Notes under the pieces: model-generated
What the model saw: the letters and a program-made list of their open reading frames with translations, nothing else
Databases searched by the model: none
What the model was told of the DNA's origin: nothing
Position numbers and translations under genes: made by a program
Source: Ilumatobacter fluminis
GTDB lineage: Bacteria > Actinomycetota > Acidimicrobiia > Acidimicrobiales > Ilumatobacteraceae
Direction: 5' to 3'
DNA length: 64,000 bases
Assembly (NCBI RefSeq): GCF_004364865.1
Contig: NZ_SOAU01000001.1
Coordinates: 992,001-1,056,000, forward strand
Shown here: piece by piece, positions 45,696 to 55,200 of the stretch
Position numbering within the stretch: position 1 is the first letter of the stretch
How the letters are laid out: each line of letters begins with the position of its first letter

Positions 45696-46417
45696 CCGTC
45701 ATCTCGCTTCGTCGCGTAGTGCACCGAGCTCTTGCCCAACACGGGTGACAGCACACGTTCGGCGACCTTCGTGCTGGCCGGCTGCTCGATGATGTCCCAT
45801 TCGAGGAAACTGCGGTACTTGACCACGATCGGGTGGTCGTCGTTGGTGGGGCCGACGGCGCACTTGAGCCACCAGTACGGCGAGTGCAGAGCGTGTGCCC
45901 GGTGGTAGCCGTCGACGTCGAGGCCTGCGGTACGCAGCTTCGCCCGCAGCTCGGTCTTGGTGTAGATGCGGACGTGCCCACCGACCGACTTCGGCGCGTG
46001 GTACTCGTCGCTCAGCTTCCAGTTGACGACTTCGGGCGACCAGGCCGGCACGGTGGCGGCGAATCGGCCGCCCGGCTTCAGCACTCTGACCATCTCGGAG
46101 ATCGCGGCGACGTCGTCTTGGATGTGTTCCAGCACTTCCGACGTGATCACGACGTCGAACGTGTCGTCGGGGAACGGAAGCCGTGTCGCGTCGCCCTGCA
46201 GCACACCGATCAATCGGTCGGGTGTGATCTCGCCCTGCTCGACCATTGCGGCGAGGGTGTCTCGCGTCTCGACCACCTCGTCGGCGGCGTAGTCGAGTGC
46301 GACCACGCGGGCGCCGCGGCGGGCGCACTCGTAGACGTGGCGACCGAACCCGGACCCCACGTCGAGGACTCGGTCGTCGGGCCGCAGGCCCAGTTCGTCG
46401 AAGCGGATGGTGAGCAT
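45692..46417 (-). CDS. class I SAM-dependent methyltransferase in glycosyltransferase operon
   Basis: A 241-residue methyltransferase. The SAM motif is VLDVGSGFGRHVYECARRG (residues 18-36), with VVALDYA for motif II, FDVVITSEVLEHIQD for motif IV and VLKPGGRF for the post-motif. The start at 46417 follows the glycosyltransferase stop by 2 nt (TGAccATG); the frame upstream overlaps that gene and is not used. It probably methylates a sugar or lipid product of the neighbour. Confidence 0.88.
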   Translation of the reverse strand: MLTIRFDELGLRPDDRVLDVGSGFGRHVYECARRGARVVALDYAADEVVETRDTLAAMVEQGEITPDRLIGVLQGDATRLPFPDDTFDVVITSEVLEHIQDDVAAISEMVRVLKPGGRFAATVPAWSPEVVNWKLSDEYHAPKSVGGHVRIYTKTELRAKLRTAGLDVDGYHRAHALHSPYWWLKCAVGPTNDDHPIVVKYRSFLEWDIIEQPASTKVAERVLSPVLGKSSVHYATKRDDG

Positions 46418-46419
46418 GG

Positions 46420-47718
46420 TCAGATCCGGCCGTTGGCGGCGAGCTTCTGGATGTTCTGCGGCATGGCGAGCACCTCGCGGTACTGCTCGACGGTCAGCTC
46501 CGCGCAACGACGCCAGGTCCAGCGTTCGAGCACGCGCTGGCGACCGGCCTCGCCGACCCGTGCACGTGCGTCGGGGTTGTCGAGTGCCCGGCGGATCGTG
46601 GCGGCCAGATCGTCGGCATCGCCCTTCCGGCACCGGAAGACGGTCTCGCCGTCCTGTCCGGTCACTTCGGGGAGGGCGCCGCCGTCGGTGGCGACGAGCG
46701 GCGTGCCGGAGCACATCGCCTCGATCGCCGGCAGCGAGAACCCCTCGTAGAGGCTCGGCACGACGGCGAGCTCGGCCTGCGAGTACAGCTCGACGATGCG
46801 TTCGTCGGGCACACCCGAGACGAACTCGATGTGATCGGCGAGCCCGTACTGCTCGATCAGATCCATCGACTTGCCCGGCTTGGCGCGACCGATGACGGTG
46901 AGCGTGATGTCGGCGCCGTCGGCGCGCAACTTGGCCATGGCCTCGATCAGATAGGCGAGCCCCTTGATGGCCACGTCGGCCGACGCGGTCGTGATCAGAC
47001 GGCCGGGGATGTGCTCGACGCCGTCGAGGGGACGGAACAGCTCGGGGTCGACACCGACCGGTACGAGCCGCATGTTCTCCATCGGGACGCCCATGTCGGT
47101 GTGGATGTCGTTGATCGAGTTCTCGCTCACGACCACGACTCGGGGGACGCGCGACGCGACCTTGCCCTGCATCCGCACGAAGCTGTACCACCGGCCGACG
47201 GCGCGCTTCTTGAACCAGTTCGGCGCCGCTTCGATCTCGAGCGCACGATCGCGGGTGATCGGATGGTGCAGGGTGACGATGAGCGGGATCTTCTCTTCGA
47301 GCTTTGCGATGCCGTAGCCGAGCGACTGGTTGTCGTGGACGAGGTCGAACTCGCCGAGTCGCTTCGAGAGGTGGGCATCGACCCGAGCGCTGAAGGCGAG
47401 CGGCTCGGGGAACTGCCCCGTGCAGAACACGGCCGCCTCGAGCAGGTCGTAGCGGCTCTTGAACTCCCAGTACGCCGGGAAACGACCGGGGTACTGGTCG
47501 TTGAAGATGTCGAGCGAGGGGAGCTTGGTGAGCGGGACCCGTTCGTCGAGCACCGGGTACGGCTGGCCGGCGAAGACCTCGACATGATGGCCGAGATCGA
47601 CCAGCGCCTTGGTCAGGTGCCGGGTGTAGATGCCCTGGCCGCCGACGTGCGGCTTGCCGCGATACGTGAGATACGCGAGCGACAGGGGCGCGTGGGGATC
47701 ATGTCCGGCCGGGGGCAT
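46420..47718 (-). CDS. glycosyltransferase family 4
   Basis: A 432-residue GT-B enzyme. The N-terminal loop HVGGQGIYTRHLTKALVDLGH, the mid-region RLVPVGVDPELFRPL and the donor-site EX7E-type region PSLYEGFSLPAIEAMCSGTPLVATDGGALPEV are diagnostic of GT4. TAGTCT is 6 nt before the ATG (leaderless pattern), and GTTACC-N4-GGTAAC lies just upstream. It heads a three-gene minus-strand operon. The sugar and acceptor are not known; a role in a methylated polysaccharide or glycolipid is inference. Confidence 0.9.
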   Translation of the reverse strand: MPPAGHDPHAPLSLAYLTYRGKPHVGGQGIYTRHLTKALVDLGHHVEVFAGQPYPVLDERVPLTKLPSLDIFNDQYPGRFPAYWEFKSRYDLLEAAVFCTGQFPEPLAFSARVDAHLSKRLGEFDLVHDNQSLGYGIAKLEEKIPLIVTLHHPITRDRALEIEAAPNWFKKRAVGRWYSFVRMQGKVASRVPRVVVVSENSINDIHTDMGVPMENMRLVPVGVDPELFRPLDGVEHIPGRLITTASADVAIKGLAYLIEAMAKLRADGADITLTVIGRAKPGKSMDLIEQYGLADHIEFVSGVPDERIVELYSQAELAVVPSLYEGFSLPAIEAMCSGTPLVATDGGALPEVTGQDGETVFRCRKGDADDLAATIRRALDNPDARARVGEAGRQRVLERWTWRRCAELTVEQYREVLAMPQNIQKLAANGRI

Positions 47719-47739
47719 CAGGACAGACTACCGGCCTGA

Positions 47740-47755
47740 GTTACCTGGAGGTAAC
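47740..47755. promoter_or_regulatory. palindrome upstream of the glycosyltransferase operon
   Basis: GTTACC-TGGA-GGTAAC is centred about 30 nt before the start codon at 47718 and just upstream of TAGTCT, in the -25 to -35 region. A dimeric repressor could bind there. It could equally be a terminator stem for a convergent transcript. Confidence 0.35.
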
Positions 47756-47785
47756 CGAACGTCGGTCACGCAGCGTGGCATTCCG

Positions 47786-49744
47786 TCAGCAGTGGGTGCC
47801 GTCGGTGCCGACCGAGACCGTGCCGCTCTCGGTGGTGCGGTAGCCGTGACGATCGACCGCCGACGCCGTCCACGAATGGATGCCGGGATCGGGCACCGTG
47901 TCCCCGTCGCGGTCGAGGTTGAACGACCCGTAGTACGTGTTGCCATCGGGGAGGAGCGGCTCGAACGCCGTCTGGCCACCGGGCGTGACGATCGTGATGC
48001 CTGCGGTGATCGGTGGCGACTCGTCCGAGATGCCCGCCTGCCACGAGATCCAGCTGAGCTGTGAGGCTTGGCACACGTGGGTCGGCGGCGGGATGAGCTT
48101 CATGGCCGGGGGACGGGCGATCGCAGCGGTGACGTCGACGGTCGCCTCCGCTCCGTCGCCGTAGAACGTGAACGACTGAGCGACCGGGCCTTCGGTCGAC
48201 CATGTCCGGTCGACCGAGATCGTGATGGTCGCCGACGCGCCCGGTGCGAGCTCGCCCTGCGTCGGTGAGATCGAGAACGGTGACGATGCTCCTCGGAAGC
48301 CGAGCGGCCCGCTGAACGTGTACCAGGTCATCGGCGCCCCGCCCGGGTTGGACACCGTGACCGTCGCCGACGGGCTCGTCCGACCGAGGTCGACGCTGCC
48401 GGCCGACAGCTGCAACGACCCGGGCGTGGTCGTCGTGGTCGTGGGCCTCGTCGTCGCGGGCACCGTGGTGGGTGGTGGAGGCGGCGGTGCGGGTGGCGCG
48501 GTGGTGGTCGTGGTGGTGGTCGTCGGGGCGATCGGGTTGGCGCTCAGCGTCGGTGTGGTCGACGTCGTGACCGGGAGCGTCGTGGTCGTGGTCGACGTGG
48601 TGGATGTCGTGCTGGTCGAAGTGCTGGTCGAGGTGCTGGTCGAGGTGGAGGTGCTCGGTGTCGTCGTCGTGCTCGGTGCGACCGGGGGAGCGGCGGCGAC
48701 CGTCGTGGCGGGTGCGGGCGAGGTCGGGTCCGGCGACGTGGTGGTCGTCGACGTGGACCCGATCGGTGCGGTTGCCACCTGTTCGGTCGATCCGTCTGCC
48801 AGGACGTAGACCGCGGTGCCCGCCGTCAGCACGACCAACGCTGCGATGCCGACGACCAGGAGCGCCAGCTTGTGGAGGTGCCGCAGCGCGGACGGGAACC
48901 CACCCGGGCGACCGAACCCGTACGAGGCGGCACCGCCGGCGCCGCTGCCTCCGGCCGGTGTGATGTTCGTGGTCGCTGCGAGCACCCGGTCGCGGAGGGC
49001 CGGGGGAGCGGCGAACGCCGGAGCGCCGGCGAACAGGGCGAGCGGAACGACCTTGCTCCGAGTGCGCTCGCAGATGTCGCACTGGTCGATGTGGCGGGCG
49101 ACGCGCTTGCGGATCAGGACCGAGAACTGCTCGTCCCAGCCCTGCAGGATCTTCGCCAGCTCGTCGCACTCCTTGCGGCCGCGCCGAGCTACACAGAACG
49201 CTGCGAGGCTCCGCTCGGTGCGCTGACGCATCCGGTGCACCAGGCCGTAGCTCTGTTGGGCGGAGACGCCGAGTGCGTCCGCGAGGTCGGCGCCGTCGAG
49301 ACCCTGGCGCACGCTGAGTTCGAGCACGAGTTGGTCGCGTTCGTCGAGGCCGGCTGCCGCTCCGCGCACGAGGGCGGCGAGCTCGTCGTACTCGACGCCG
49401 GCGGTCGCGTCGTGCTCGTCGGGCGGGAGCTGCATCTCAGCCGCCGCCTCGGTGAAGTCGGTGGGGACTGCCCGTCGACCCTTCTTGGTGCGTCGGTACA
49501 CCTCGTTGCGCAAGATCGCGAACAACCACGGCTTGAGACGCGAGGGGTCGCGCAGCTGGCCGAGCCGTTCGGCCGCCACCACGAACACGTCCTGCACCAC
49601 GTCGGCAGCGTCGTGCCGATTGCCGGTCATCGCCGCCGCGGTGTCGTAGAGCGTTGCGCCGTACAGGTCGTACATCCCGGCGAGCGCGCTCCGATCGCCG
49701 GAGAGATACGCGCTGACGAGCTGGGAATCCGTGATGGTCGACAT
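47786..49744 (-). CDS. ECF sigma factor fused to ZAS anti-sigma domain, TM helix and extracellular domain
   Basis: A 652-residue single frame. Sigma region 2 is at about 10-85 (DAADVVQDVFVVAAERL, LKPWLFAILRNEVYRR) and region 4 at about 130-182 (LDERDQLVLELSVRQGL, ADALGVSAQQSYGLVHRMRQR). A zinc anti-sigma motif His218-x3-Cys222-x2-Cys225 follows, then one membrane helix (about 291-315). A Thr/Ser/Pro linker of about 120 residues (320-440) leads to Ig-like beta domains (441-652). Sigma and its inhibitor are thus tied to an outside sensor on one chain. Release probably needs proteolysis or allostery. AGGAGGAGG lies upstream of the ATG. Confidence 0.88.
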   Translation of the reverse strand: MSTITDSQLVSAYLSGDRSALAGMYDLYGATLYDTAAAMTGNRHDAADVVQDVFVVAAERLGQLRDPSRLKPWLFAILRNEVYRRTKKGRRAVPTDFTEAAAEMQLPPDEHDATAGVEYDELAALVRGAAAGLDERDQLVLELSVRQGLDGADLADALGVSAQQSYGLVHRMRQRTERSLAAFCVARRGRKECDELAKILQGWDEQFSVLIRKRVARHIDQCDICERTRSKVVPLALFAGAPAFAAPPALRDRVLAATTNITPAGGSGAGGAASYGFGRPGGFPSALRHLHKLALLVVGIAALVVLTAGTAVYVLADGSTEQVATAPIGSTSTTTTSPDPTSPAPATTVAAAPPVAPSTTTTPSTSTSTSTSTSTSTSTTSTTSTTTTTLPVTTSTTPTLSANPIAPTTTTTTTTAPPAPPPPPPTTVPATTRPTTTTTTPGSLQLSAGSVDLGRTSPSATVTVSNPGGAPMTWYTFSGPLGFRGASSPFSISPTQGELAPGASATITISVDRTWSTEGPVAQSFTFYGDGAEATVDVTAAIARPPAMKLIPPPTHVCQASQLSWISWQAGISDESPPITAGITIVTPGGQTAFEPLLPDGNTYYGSFNLDRDGDTVPDPGIHSWTASAVDRHGYRTTESGTVSVGTDGTHC

Positions 49745-49870
49745 GATGCATGAGCCTCCTCCTCTGTGTGTCCAGAGGTGTCGGAGGCGGGGATCTCGCG
49801 ATTTTCGCGGACGACGTTCGAGAAATCCTCGGTCGACGACCCTAGGCGCGATGCGACGGTCGGTGGTCGG

Positions 49871-50728
49871 TCATTCGACGGCGATGCGATACCAGGCGGA
49901 GACCGACTCGCCCGGCTCGAGCCGACGAGGAGCGATGTTGAACGCGTCGGGCGGACCCGTCTGTGGCTCGACGCACGTCGCGTACGAGCGCTCGTCGTAG
50001 ACGACCCAGTGATCGCAGTCGGAGGTGATGCGGACGGCGATGTCGCCGACCGACAGCGTCACCGGCTCGGTATTGACGAAGCAGTCGTCCCACGGCCCGT
50101 CGGGGACCGGAATCAGCTCGTCGACGGCGACGTGGTCGTCGTCGCGCCGGTACATCGACGTGGGGGAGAACACGACCGCCGACGGCTTTCGGAACCAGGG
50201 GTGCCAGCCGAACGAGACCGGGAACGGTCGGTCGGTGGCCGTGACGGTCATGGTCGTCGTGATGCCGGTGGCGTCCACCTCGAATCGCTGTGCGACTTCG
50301 CCACCGAACGGCCAGGTGTGGTCGGCCGGCATCGAGAAATGCAGCCGGGCCGAGCGTGGGTCGACCGCAGCGGTGTCCCACGCTGCGATGAAGCCGACGC
50401 CGTGGATCGCATGGTCTTCGTGGTTGATCGGCAGGTGGTACTCACTGCCGCCGAACGAGAAGCGGCCGTGGCGGATACGGCCGGCCCACGGCACCATCGG
50501 GAACGAGCCCCACCCCGTGGCCGGCACCTCGCCGGCATCGTCGGCGCCGACTTCCCCGGCAACTCCGCCGGCGAGCACCTCGGCCGCGTCGTCGTAGCCC
50601 ACGAGCAGCGGCGCACCGTCGACCGTCAACTGTGTGAGGCGTCCGCCCCGACGTGGGTCGATGGTCGCGCTGATGCGTTCGGTCGTCAGCTGGATGGGGG
50701 CGGTCGTCACCCCGCCATTGTCGCCCAC
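49871..50728 (-). CDS. aldose 1-epimerase family protein
   Basis: A 285-residue galactose-mutarotase-fold protein. HGVGF (general acid His) and [11 protein letters not shown] provide the two active-site histidine regions, and [13 protein letters not shown] contains the catalytic Glu. It interconverts sugar anomers. The start may be GTG 50728 or GTG 50710. It is divergent from dtd, with only about 26 nt between. Confidence 0.87.
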   Translation of the reverse strand: MGDNGGVTTAPIQLTTERISATIDPRRGGRLTQLTVDGAPLLVGYDDAAEVLAGGVAGEVGADDAGEVPATGWGSFPMVPWAGRIRHGRFSFGGSEYHLPINHEDHAIHGVGFIAAWDTAAVDPRSARLHFSMPADHTWPFGGEVAQRFEVDATGITTTMTVTATDRPFPVSFGWHPWFRKPSAVVFSPTSMYRRDDDHVAVDELIPVPDGPWDDCFVNTEPVTLSVGDIAVRITSDCDHWVVYDERSYATCVEPQTGPPDAFNIAPRRLEPGESVSAWYRIAVE

Positions 50729-50754
50729 CGGGCGAGTCGTGGCATCCTTCGATC

Positions 50755-51219
50755 GTGCGAGCGCTGGTGCAACGGGTGACCCGGGCGAGTGTCGACGTCG
50801 TCACCGGCGATGCCTCGGAGCGGTCCGGTGAGATCGGTCCGGGTCTGTGTGTGCTCGTCGGTGCGACCCACTCGGACGATGCGGAGCTCGCCGACAAGCT
50901 CGCCGAGAAGGTGTGGCACCTGCGGATCCTCGACGACGCCGCCGGGGTGATGAACGAGTCGCTCGCCGCCCGCCACGAGGCCGGGCTGCACGCCGAGGTG
51001 CTCGTCGTGAGTCAGTTCACGCTGTACGCCAACACCGACAAGGGGCGACGGCCGAGCTGGAACGAGGCGGCGCGCCCCGAGCACGCCGAACCGCTCGTCG
51101 ACCGGTTCGTCGAGCGGCTCCGAGCACTCGGCGCCGTCGTCGCCACCGGGCGATTCCGCACCGAGATGCGCGTCGAGCTCGTCAACGACGGCCCCGTCAC
51201 CGTGCTCGTCGAACTCTGA
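50755..51219 (+). CDS. dtd: D-aminoacyl-tRNA deacylase
   Basis: A 154-residue homodimeric proofreading enzyme that hydrolyses D-aminoacyl-tRNAs. It begins [15 protein letters not shown] and carries the two signature motifs SQFTLY and LVNDGPVT (Gly-cisPro loop). TGRFRTEM replaces the more usual TGxFGAxM. The GTG start has CATCCT 6 nt upstream. Normal length. Confidence 0.95.
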   Translation: MRALVQRVTRASVDVVTGDASERSGEIGPGLCVLVGATHSDDAELADKLAEKVWHLRILDDAAGVMNESLAARHEAGLHAEVLVVSQFTLYANTDKGRRPSWNEAARPEHAEPLVDRFVERLRALGAVVATGRFRTEMRVELVNDGPVTVLVEL

Positions 51220-51238
51220 TCGCGTCTACGGTTCGGCC

Positions 51239-52192
51239 ATGGCACGTGCCGAGATCGGGATGGTGTTCGACCGGGCGTTCCCCGCGGCCGCGGTCGGCGA
51301 CTACGCGCGACGTGTCGAGGCGGCCGAGCTCGATCAGCTGTGGCTGATCGAGGACTGCTTCTACACCGCCGGGATCTCGCTCGCCGCGACGGCGCTGGCG
51401 AGCACCGAGCGGATCGGCGTCGGCTTGGGCATCATGCCGGCCGTTGCCCGAGCCGTGCCGATCACGGCGATGGAGATCGCGACGCTGGCGAACATCGCCC
51501 CGGGACGCTTCTTCCCCGGCATCGGACACGGTGTTCAGGACTGGATGGGTCAGATGGGTGTCCGTCCGGCATCGCCGCTCGCTGCGCTCGACGAGACCAT
51601 CTCGTCGGTGCGGCGGCTCCTCGCCGGTGAGGAGGTGACCCTCGACGGTCGGGAGGTTCGCCTCGACAGCGTGCGGCTCGACCAGCCGCCGGCGGTGGTG
51701 CCACCCGTCGTCGCCGGGGTGCAACAGACCAAGTCGCTCGCGGTCGCCGGCCGGGTGGCCGACGGGGTGATCCTCGTCGAGGGCGCCGGCCCGACGTACG
51801 TCCGTTGGGCACTCGAACAGGCGGGCGGTCCCGACCCGTTCCGGGTGGTGACGTTCACGATGATGGCCGTGTCGGACGACCGGCGGGAGGCGTACGGCTG
51901 GGTCGCGCCGTTCGTCGCCGGTCTGATCACCGAGCGGCGCCCGGCGTTCACCGTGCTGCCGTTCTTCGACGAGATGTTCGAGCGGGTCGAGCGAGGCGGC
52001 GCCGACGCACTGCTCGACATGCCCGCCGACCACTGGCGCGAGATCGGAGCGATCGGCACGCTCGACGACGCCCACGCCCACCTGGAGTCGCTCGAAGCGG
52101 CCGGCGTCTCCAGCGTCAACGTGTTCCCGGGCGACGATCTGGGTGTGGCGCTCGGCCAGATCGACGGCGTCGCAGCCCTCGCCCGACGCTGA
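51239..52192 (+). CDS. LLM-class flavin/F420-dependent oxidoreductase
   Basis: A 317-residue TIM-barrel luciferase-like protein. FPAAAVGDYARRVEAAELDQLWLIEDCFY, the non-prolyl cis region GVGLGIMPAVARAVPITAME and GRFFPGIGHGVQDWMGQMG fit the F420-dependent branch common in actinobacteria. Cofactor (F420 or FMN) and substrate are not certain. TACGGT 6 nt before the ATG suggests a leaderless transcript. Confidence 0.85.
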   Translation: MARAEIGMVFDRAFPAAAVGDYARRVEAAELDQLWLIEDCFYTAGISLAATALASTERIGVGLGIMPAVARAVPITAMEIATLANIAPGRFFPGIGHGVQDWMGQMGVRPASPLAALDETISSVRRLLAGEEVTLDGREVRLDSVRLDQPPAVVPPVVAGVQQTKSLAVAGRVADGVILVEGAGPTYVRWALEQAGGPDPFRVVTFTMMAVSDDRREAYGWVAPFVAGLITERRPAFTVLPFFDEMFERVERGGADALLDMPADHWREIGAIGTLDDAHAHLESLEAAGVSSVNVFPGDDLGVALGQIDGVAALARR

Positions 52193-52233
52193 CCGCCGGG
52201 CGCGTCACACCCCCTCCCTAGGATGGGTGCACG

Positions 52234-55200
52234 ATGTCGGAACCGCCCACGCTCTTCTCCGATCCTGCCGACGACGAACCGTCGGCGCCGCCCGCCGCAT
52301 CCGAGCCTGTAGCGCCGGTCGACCCGAACGCCGACATGCCTCATCCGGCCGAGTCGTTCGCCGAACGGGCGGCGCCCCGCCGCGACGGGCCATCGCCGTT
52401 CACCCAGGGTCTCAACCCCGACCAGCTCGACGCCGTCGTGCACACCGAGGGCCCGTTGCTGGTCGTGGCGGGTGCCGGGTCGGGCAAGACGCGAGTGCTC
52501 ACGCACCGGATCGCCCACCTGATCGATCAGGGGGCCCGACCGTCCGAGATCCTCGCCATCACGTTCACGAACAAGGCCGCGGCCGAGATGCGCGAGCGCG
52601 TCGCCGAACTGGTCGGCCCGGTCGTTCGCACGATGTGGGTGTCGACCTTCCACTCGGCGTGCGTCCGCATCCTTCGGCGCGACGGCGAGGCGATCGGCTA
52701 CCCGCGAACCTTCTCGATCTACGACCAGGCCGACGCGGTGCGCCTCACCGGCTACATCATTCGCGACCTCGGGCTCGACGCGAAGCGGTTCACCCCACGC
52801 GGCGTCCACGGTCTGATCTCCCTCTGGAAGAACGAGCTGAAGTCGCCCGAACAGGTCGCGGCCGACGCGGAGAACATCTTCGACCGAAAGCACGCCGACG
52901 TCTACGCCGAGTATCAGGCCCGCCTGCTGAAGGCCGGCGCGATGGACTTCGACGATCTACTCGCGAAGGTCGTCGAGCTGTTCCGTGAGCACCCCGACAT
53001 CCTCGACCACTATCGCCGACGATTCCGCCACATCCTGGTCGACGAGTACCAGGACACGAACCAGGCCCAGAACGAGATCGTCCTCCTCCTGGCCGGCGAC
53101 CACCACAACGTCACCGTCGTCGGCGACACCGACCAGTGCTTCCCGGCCGGCACGCTCGTGACGACTCCGAGCGGACGCGTGCCCATCGAGGCCCTCGCCG
53201 TCGGCGACGCAGTCGTCGGTGCCGCGCAGCACCCGACGCCGCGGTCCGAAGTGGTGACACACGTCGAGCCAGGTCACTACGAAGGCACGGTCGTGCGGTT
53301 GCGTGCCGGCGAGCACGAGGTCGTCGCGACGCCCGGCCACCTCGTCCCGATGCGCCTCGTGCCACAGGCCGACCGATGGCTCGTCTACCTGATGTACCGA
53401 GCCGACCGAGGGTGGCGTATCGGGCGCACCGTCGCATCGCGTCCTGCACGTGCCGGCCTGGCGAAGCACGGACTCCTCGTGCGAACCAATCAGGAGCACG
53501 CGGACGCCGCCTGGGTGCTTCGCATCTGCGACTCACTCTCCGAAGCGGCGTATCACGAAGCCCGTCTCGCCGCGGAGTTCGGCCTGCCGACGGCGTGCTT
53601 CCACGACACGGGTCGCGGGCTCGCCATGGACGAGGTGTGGCTGCAGCGGTTGTACGACAGCATCGACACCGAGACGCGCGCGAAGAACCTGCTCCACGAG
53701 CATGCGCTGACGGCCGACGCTCCGCACCATCGCCCTCAGAACGGAGCGCGCCGGGCCACCGTCAACCTGACCATGTTCTCCGACCTCCGGGCCGAGGTCG
53801 GCTACCACCGGGTCCAGTGGTCGTCGAACCGCACCGACGTCGCCGACCGACTCCGGGCCGCCGGTTTCCGGCTCCGCGAAGGAAAGACGTCGAAGAGTCT
53901 GCGGTACGAAACCGTCTTCAAGGACTACGACCAGGCGCTCGAATCGGCGCATGCACTCGCCGCTGCGGGCGGGCTCGACATCCGACGCCGGTTGTCGCAC
54001 GGCGGGGTCGTGTACGACCTCATGCCGATCGCGAACGCCCATCCGGGTATGGAGGTGCTCGTGTTGGACGGCGACCGCTTCGAGGTGCGGACCGTCGACG
54101 AAGTGGCGCACGAGCGCTACTCGGGACCGGTGTTCGACCTCGAGATCGATCGGGTCCACACGTATGTCGCCGGCGGATTCCTCGTCCACAACAGCGTGTA
54201 CAAATTCCGCGGGGCCGACTTCCGGAACATCCTGCAGTTCGAAGATGCGTTTCCCGAGGTCACGACGATCGTGCTCGATCAGAACTACCGGTCGACGCAG
54301 ACGATCCTCGACGCGGCGAACGCCGTGATCGACCACAACGTCGAACGCAAGCCGAAGAACCTCTGGACCGACGTCGGTGGTGGCGACCGGATCGTCCGCT
54401 ACCACGCCGAAGACGAGGGGGACGAGGCGATGTGGGTGGCCGGCACCTGCCAGCAACTGCATCGTGACGACGCCTACAACTGGCGAGAGATGGCGGTGCT
54501 GTATCGCACGAATGCCCAGGCCCGTGTGGTCGAAGAGGCGTTCATGCGGTCGGGTATCCCGTACAAGGTCGTGGGCGGTACGCGCTTCTACGACCGGCGC
54601 GAGATCAAGGACGCGATGGCGTACCTGCGCGCCGTCATCAACCCCGCCGACGAGGTCAGCGTCAAACGGATCGTCAACGTGCCCAAGCGCGGCATCGGTG
54701 ACGCCAGCGTCGACCGTCTCGACGCGTACGCCGCCGAGATGGGCATCACGTTCGCCGAGGCGATGCGTCACCCCGACGAAGCGGGCGTCACCGGCCCGGC
54801 CCGACGCGGTCTGGCCCACCTCACAGAGATGCTCGATCGGCTCGGCGACATGGCCGGCACCGAGGGCGTCGGACCCGGCGACCTGTTGCAGGCCTGCCTC
54901 GACGATTCCGGTTACCTCGCCGAGTTCGAGGCCGAGGACACCGTCGAGTCGCACGGCCGCATCGAGAACCTCGGCGAGCTCGTCGGCTCCGCCCGCGAGT
55001 TCACCGTCATGGACGAGTTCCTCGAGCAGGTGAGCCTCGTCGCCGACACCGACGACCTCGACGACGACGATCAGGTCGTGCTGATGACGCTCCACTCCGC
55101 GAAGGGGCTCGAGTTCCCGGCCGTCTTCATCGTCGGCGTCGAGGAGGGCGTGTTCCCCCACAACCGTGCGCTCACCGAACCCGACGAGATGGAGGAGGAG

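Noticed and set aside
48222-48809. A plus-strand Val-rich frame opposite the sigma-factor fusion
   Set aside because: It is the complement of the Thr/Ser-rich linker codons; the minus-strand protein has clear sigma and zinc domains.
53137-54192. Reading the insert as a frameshifted or chimeric second gene
   Set aside because: The frame is continuous, conserved helicase motifs resume exactly at Ser, and intein blocks A, B, F and G are present, so an intein explains it.
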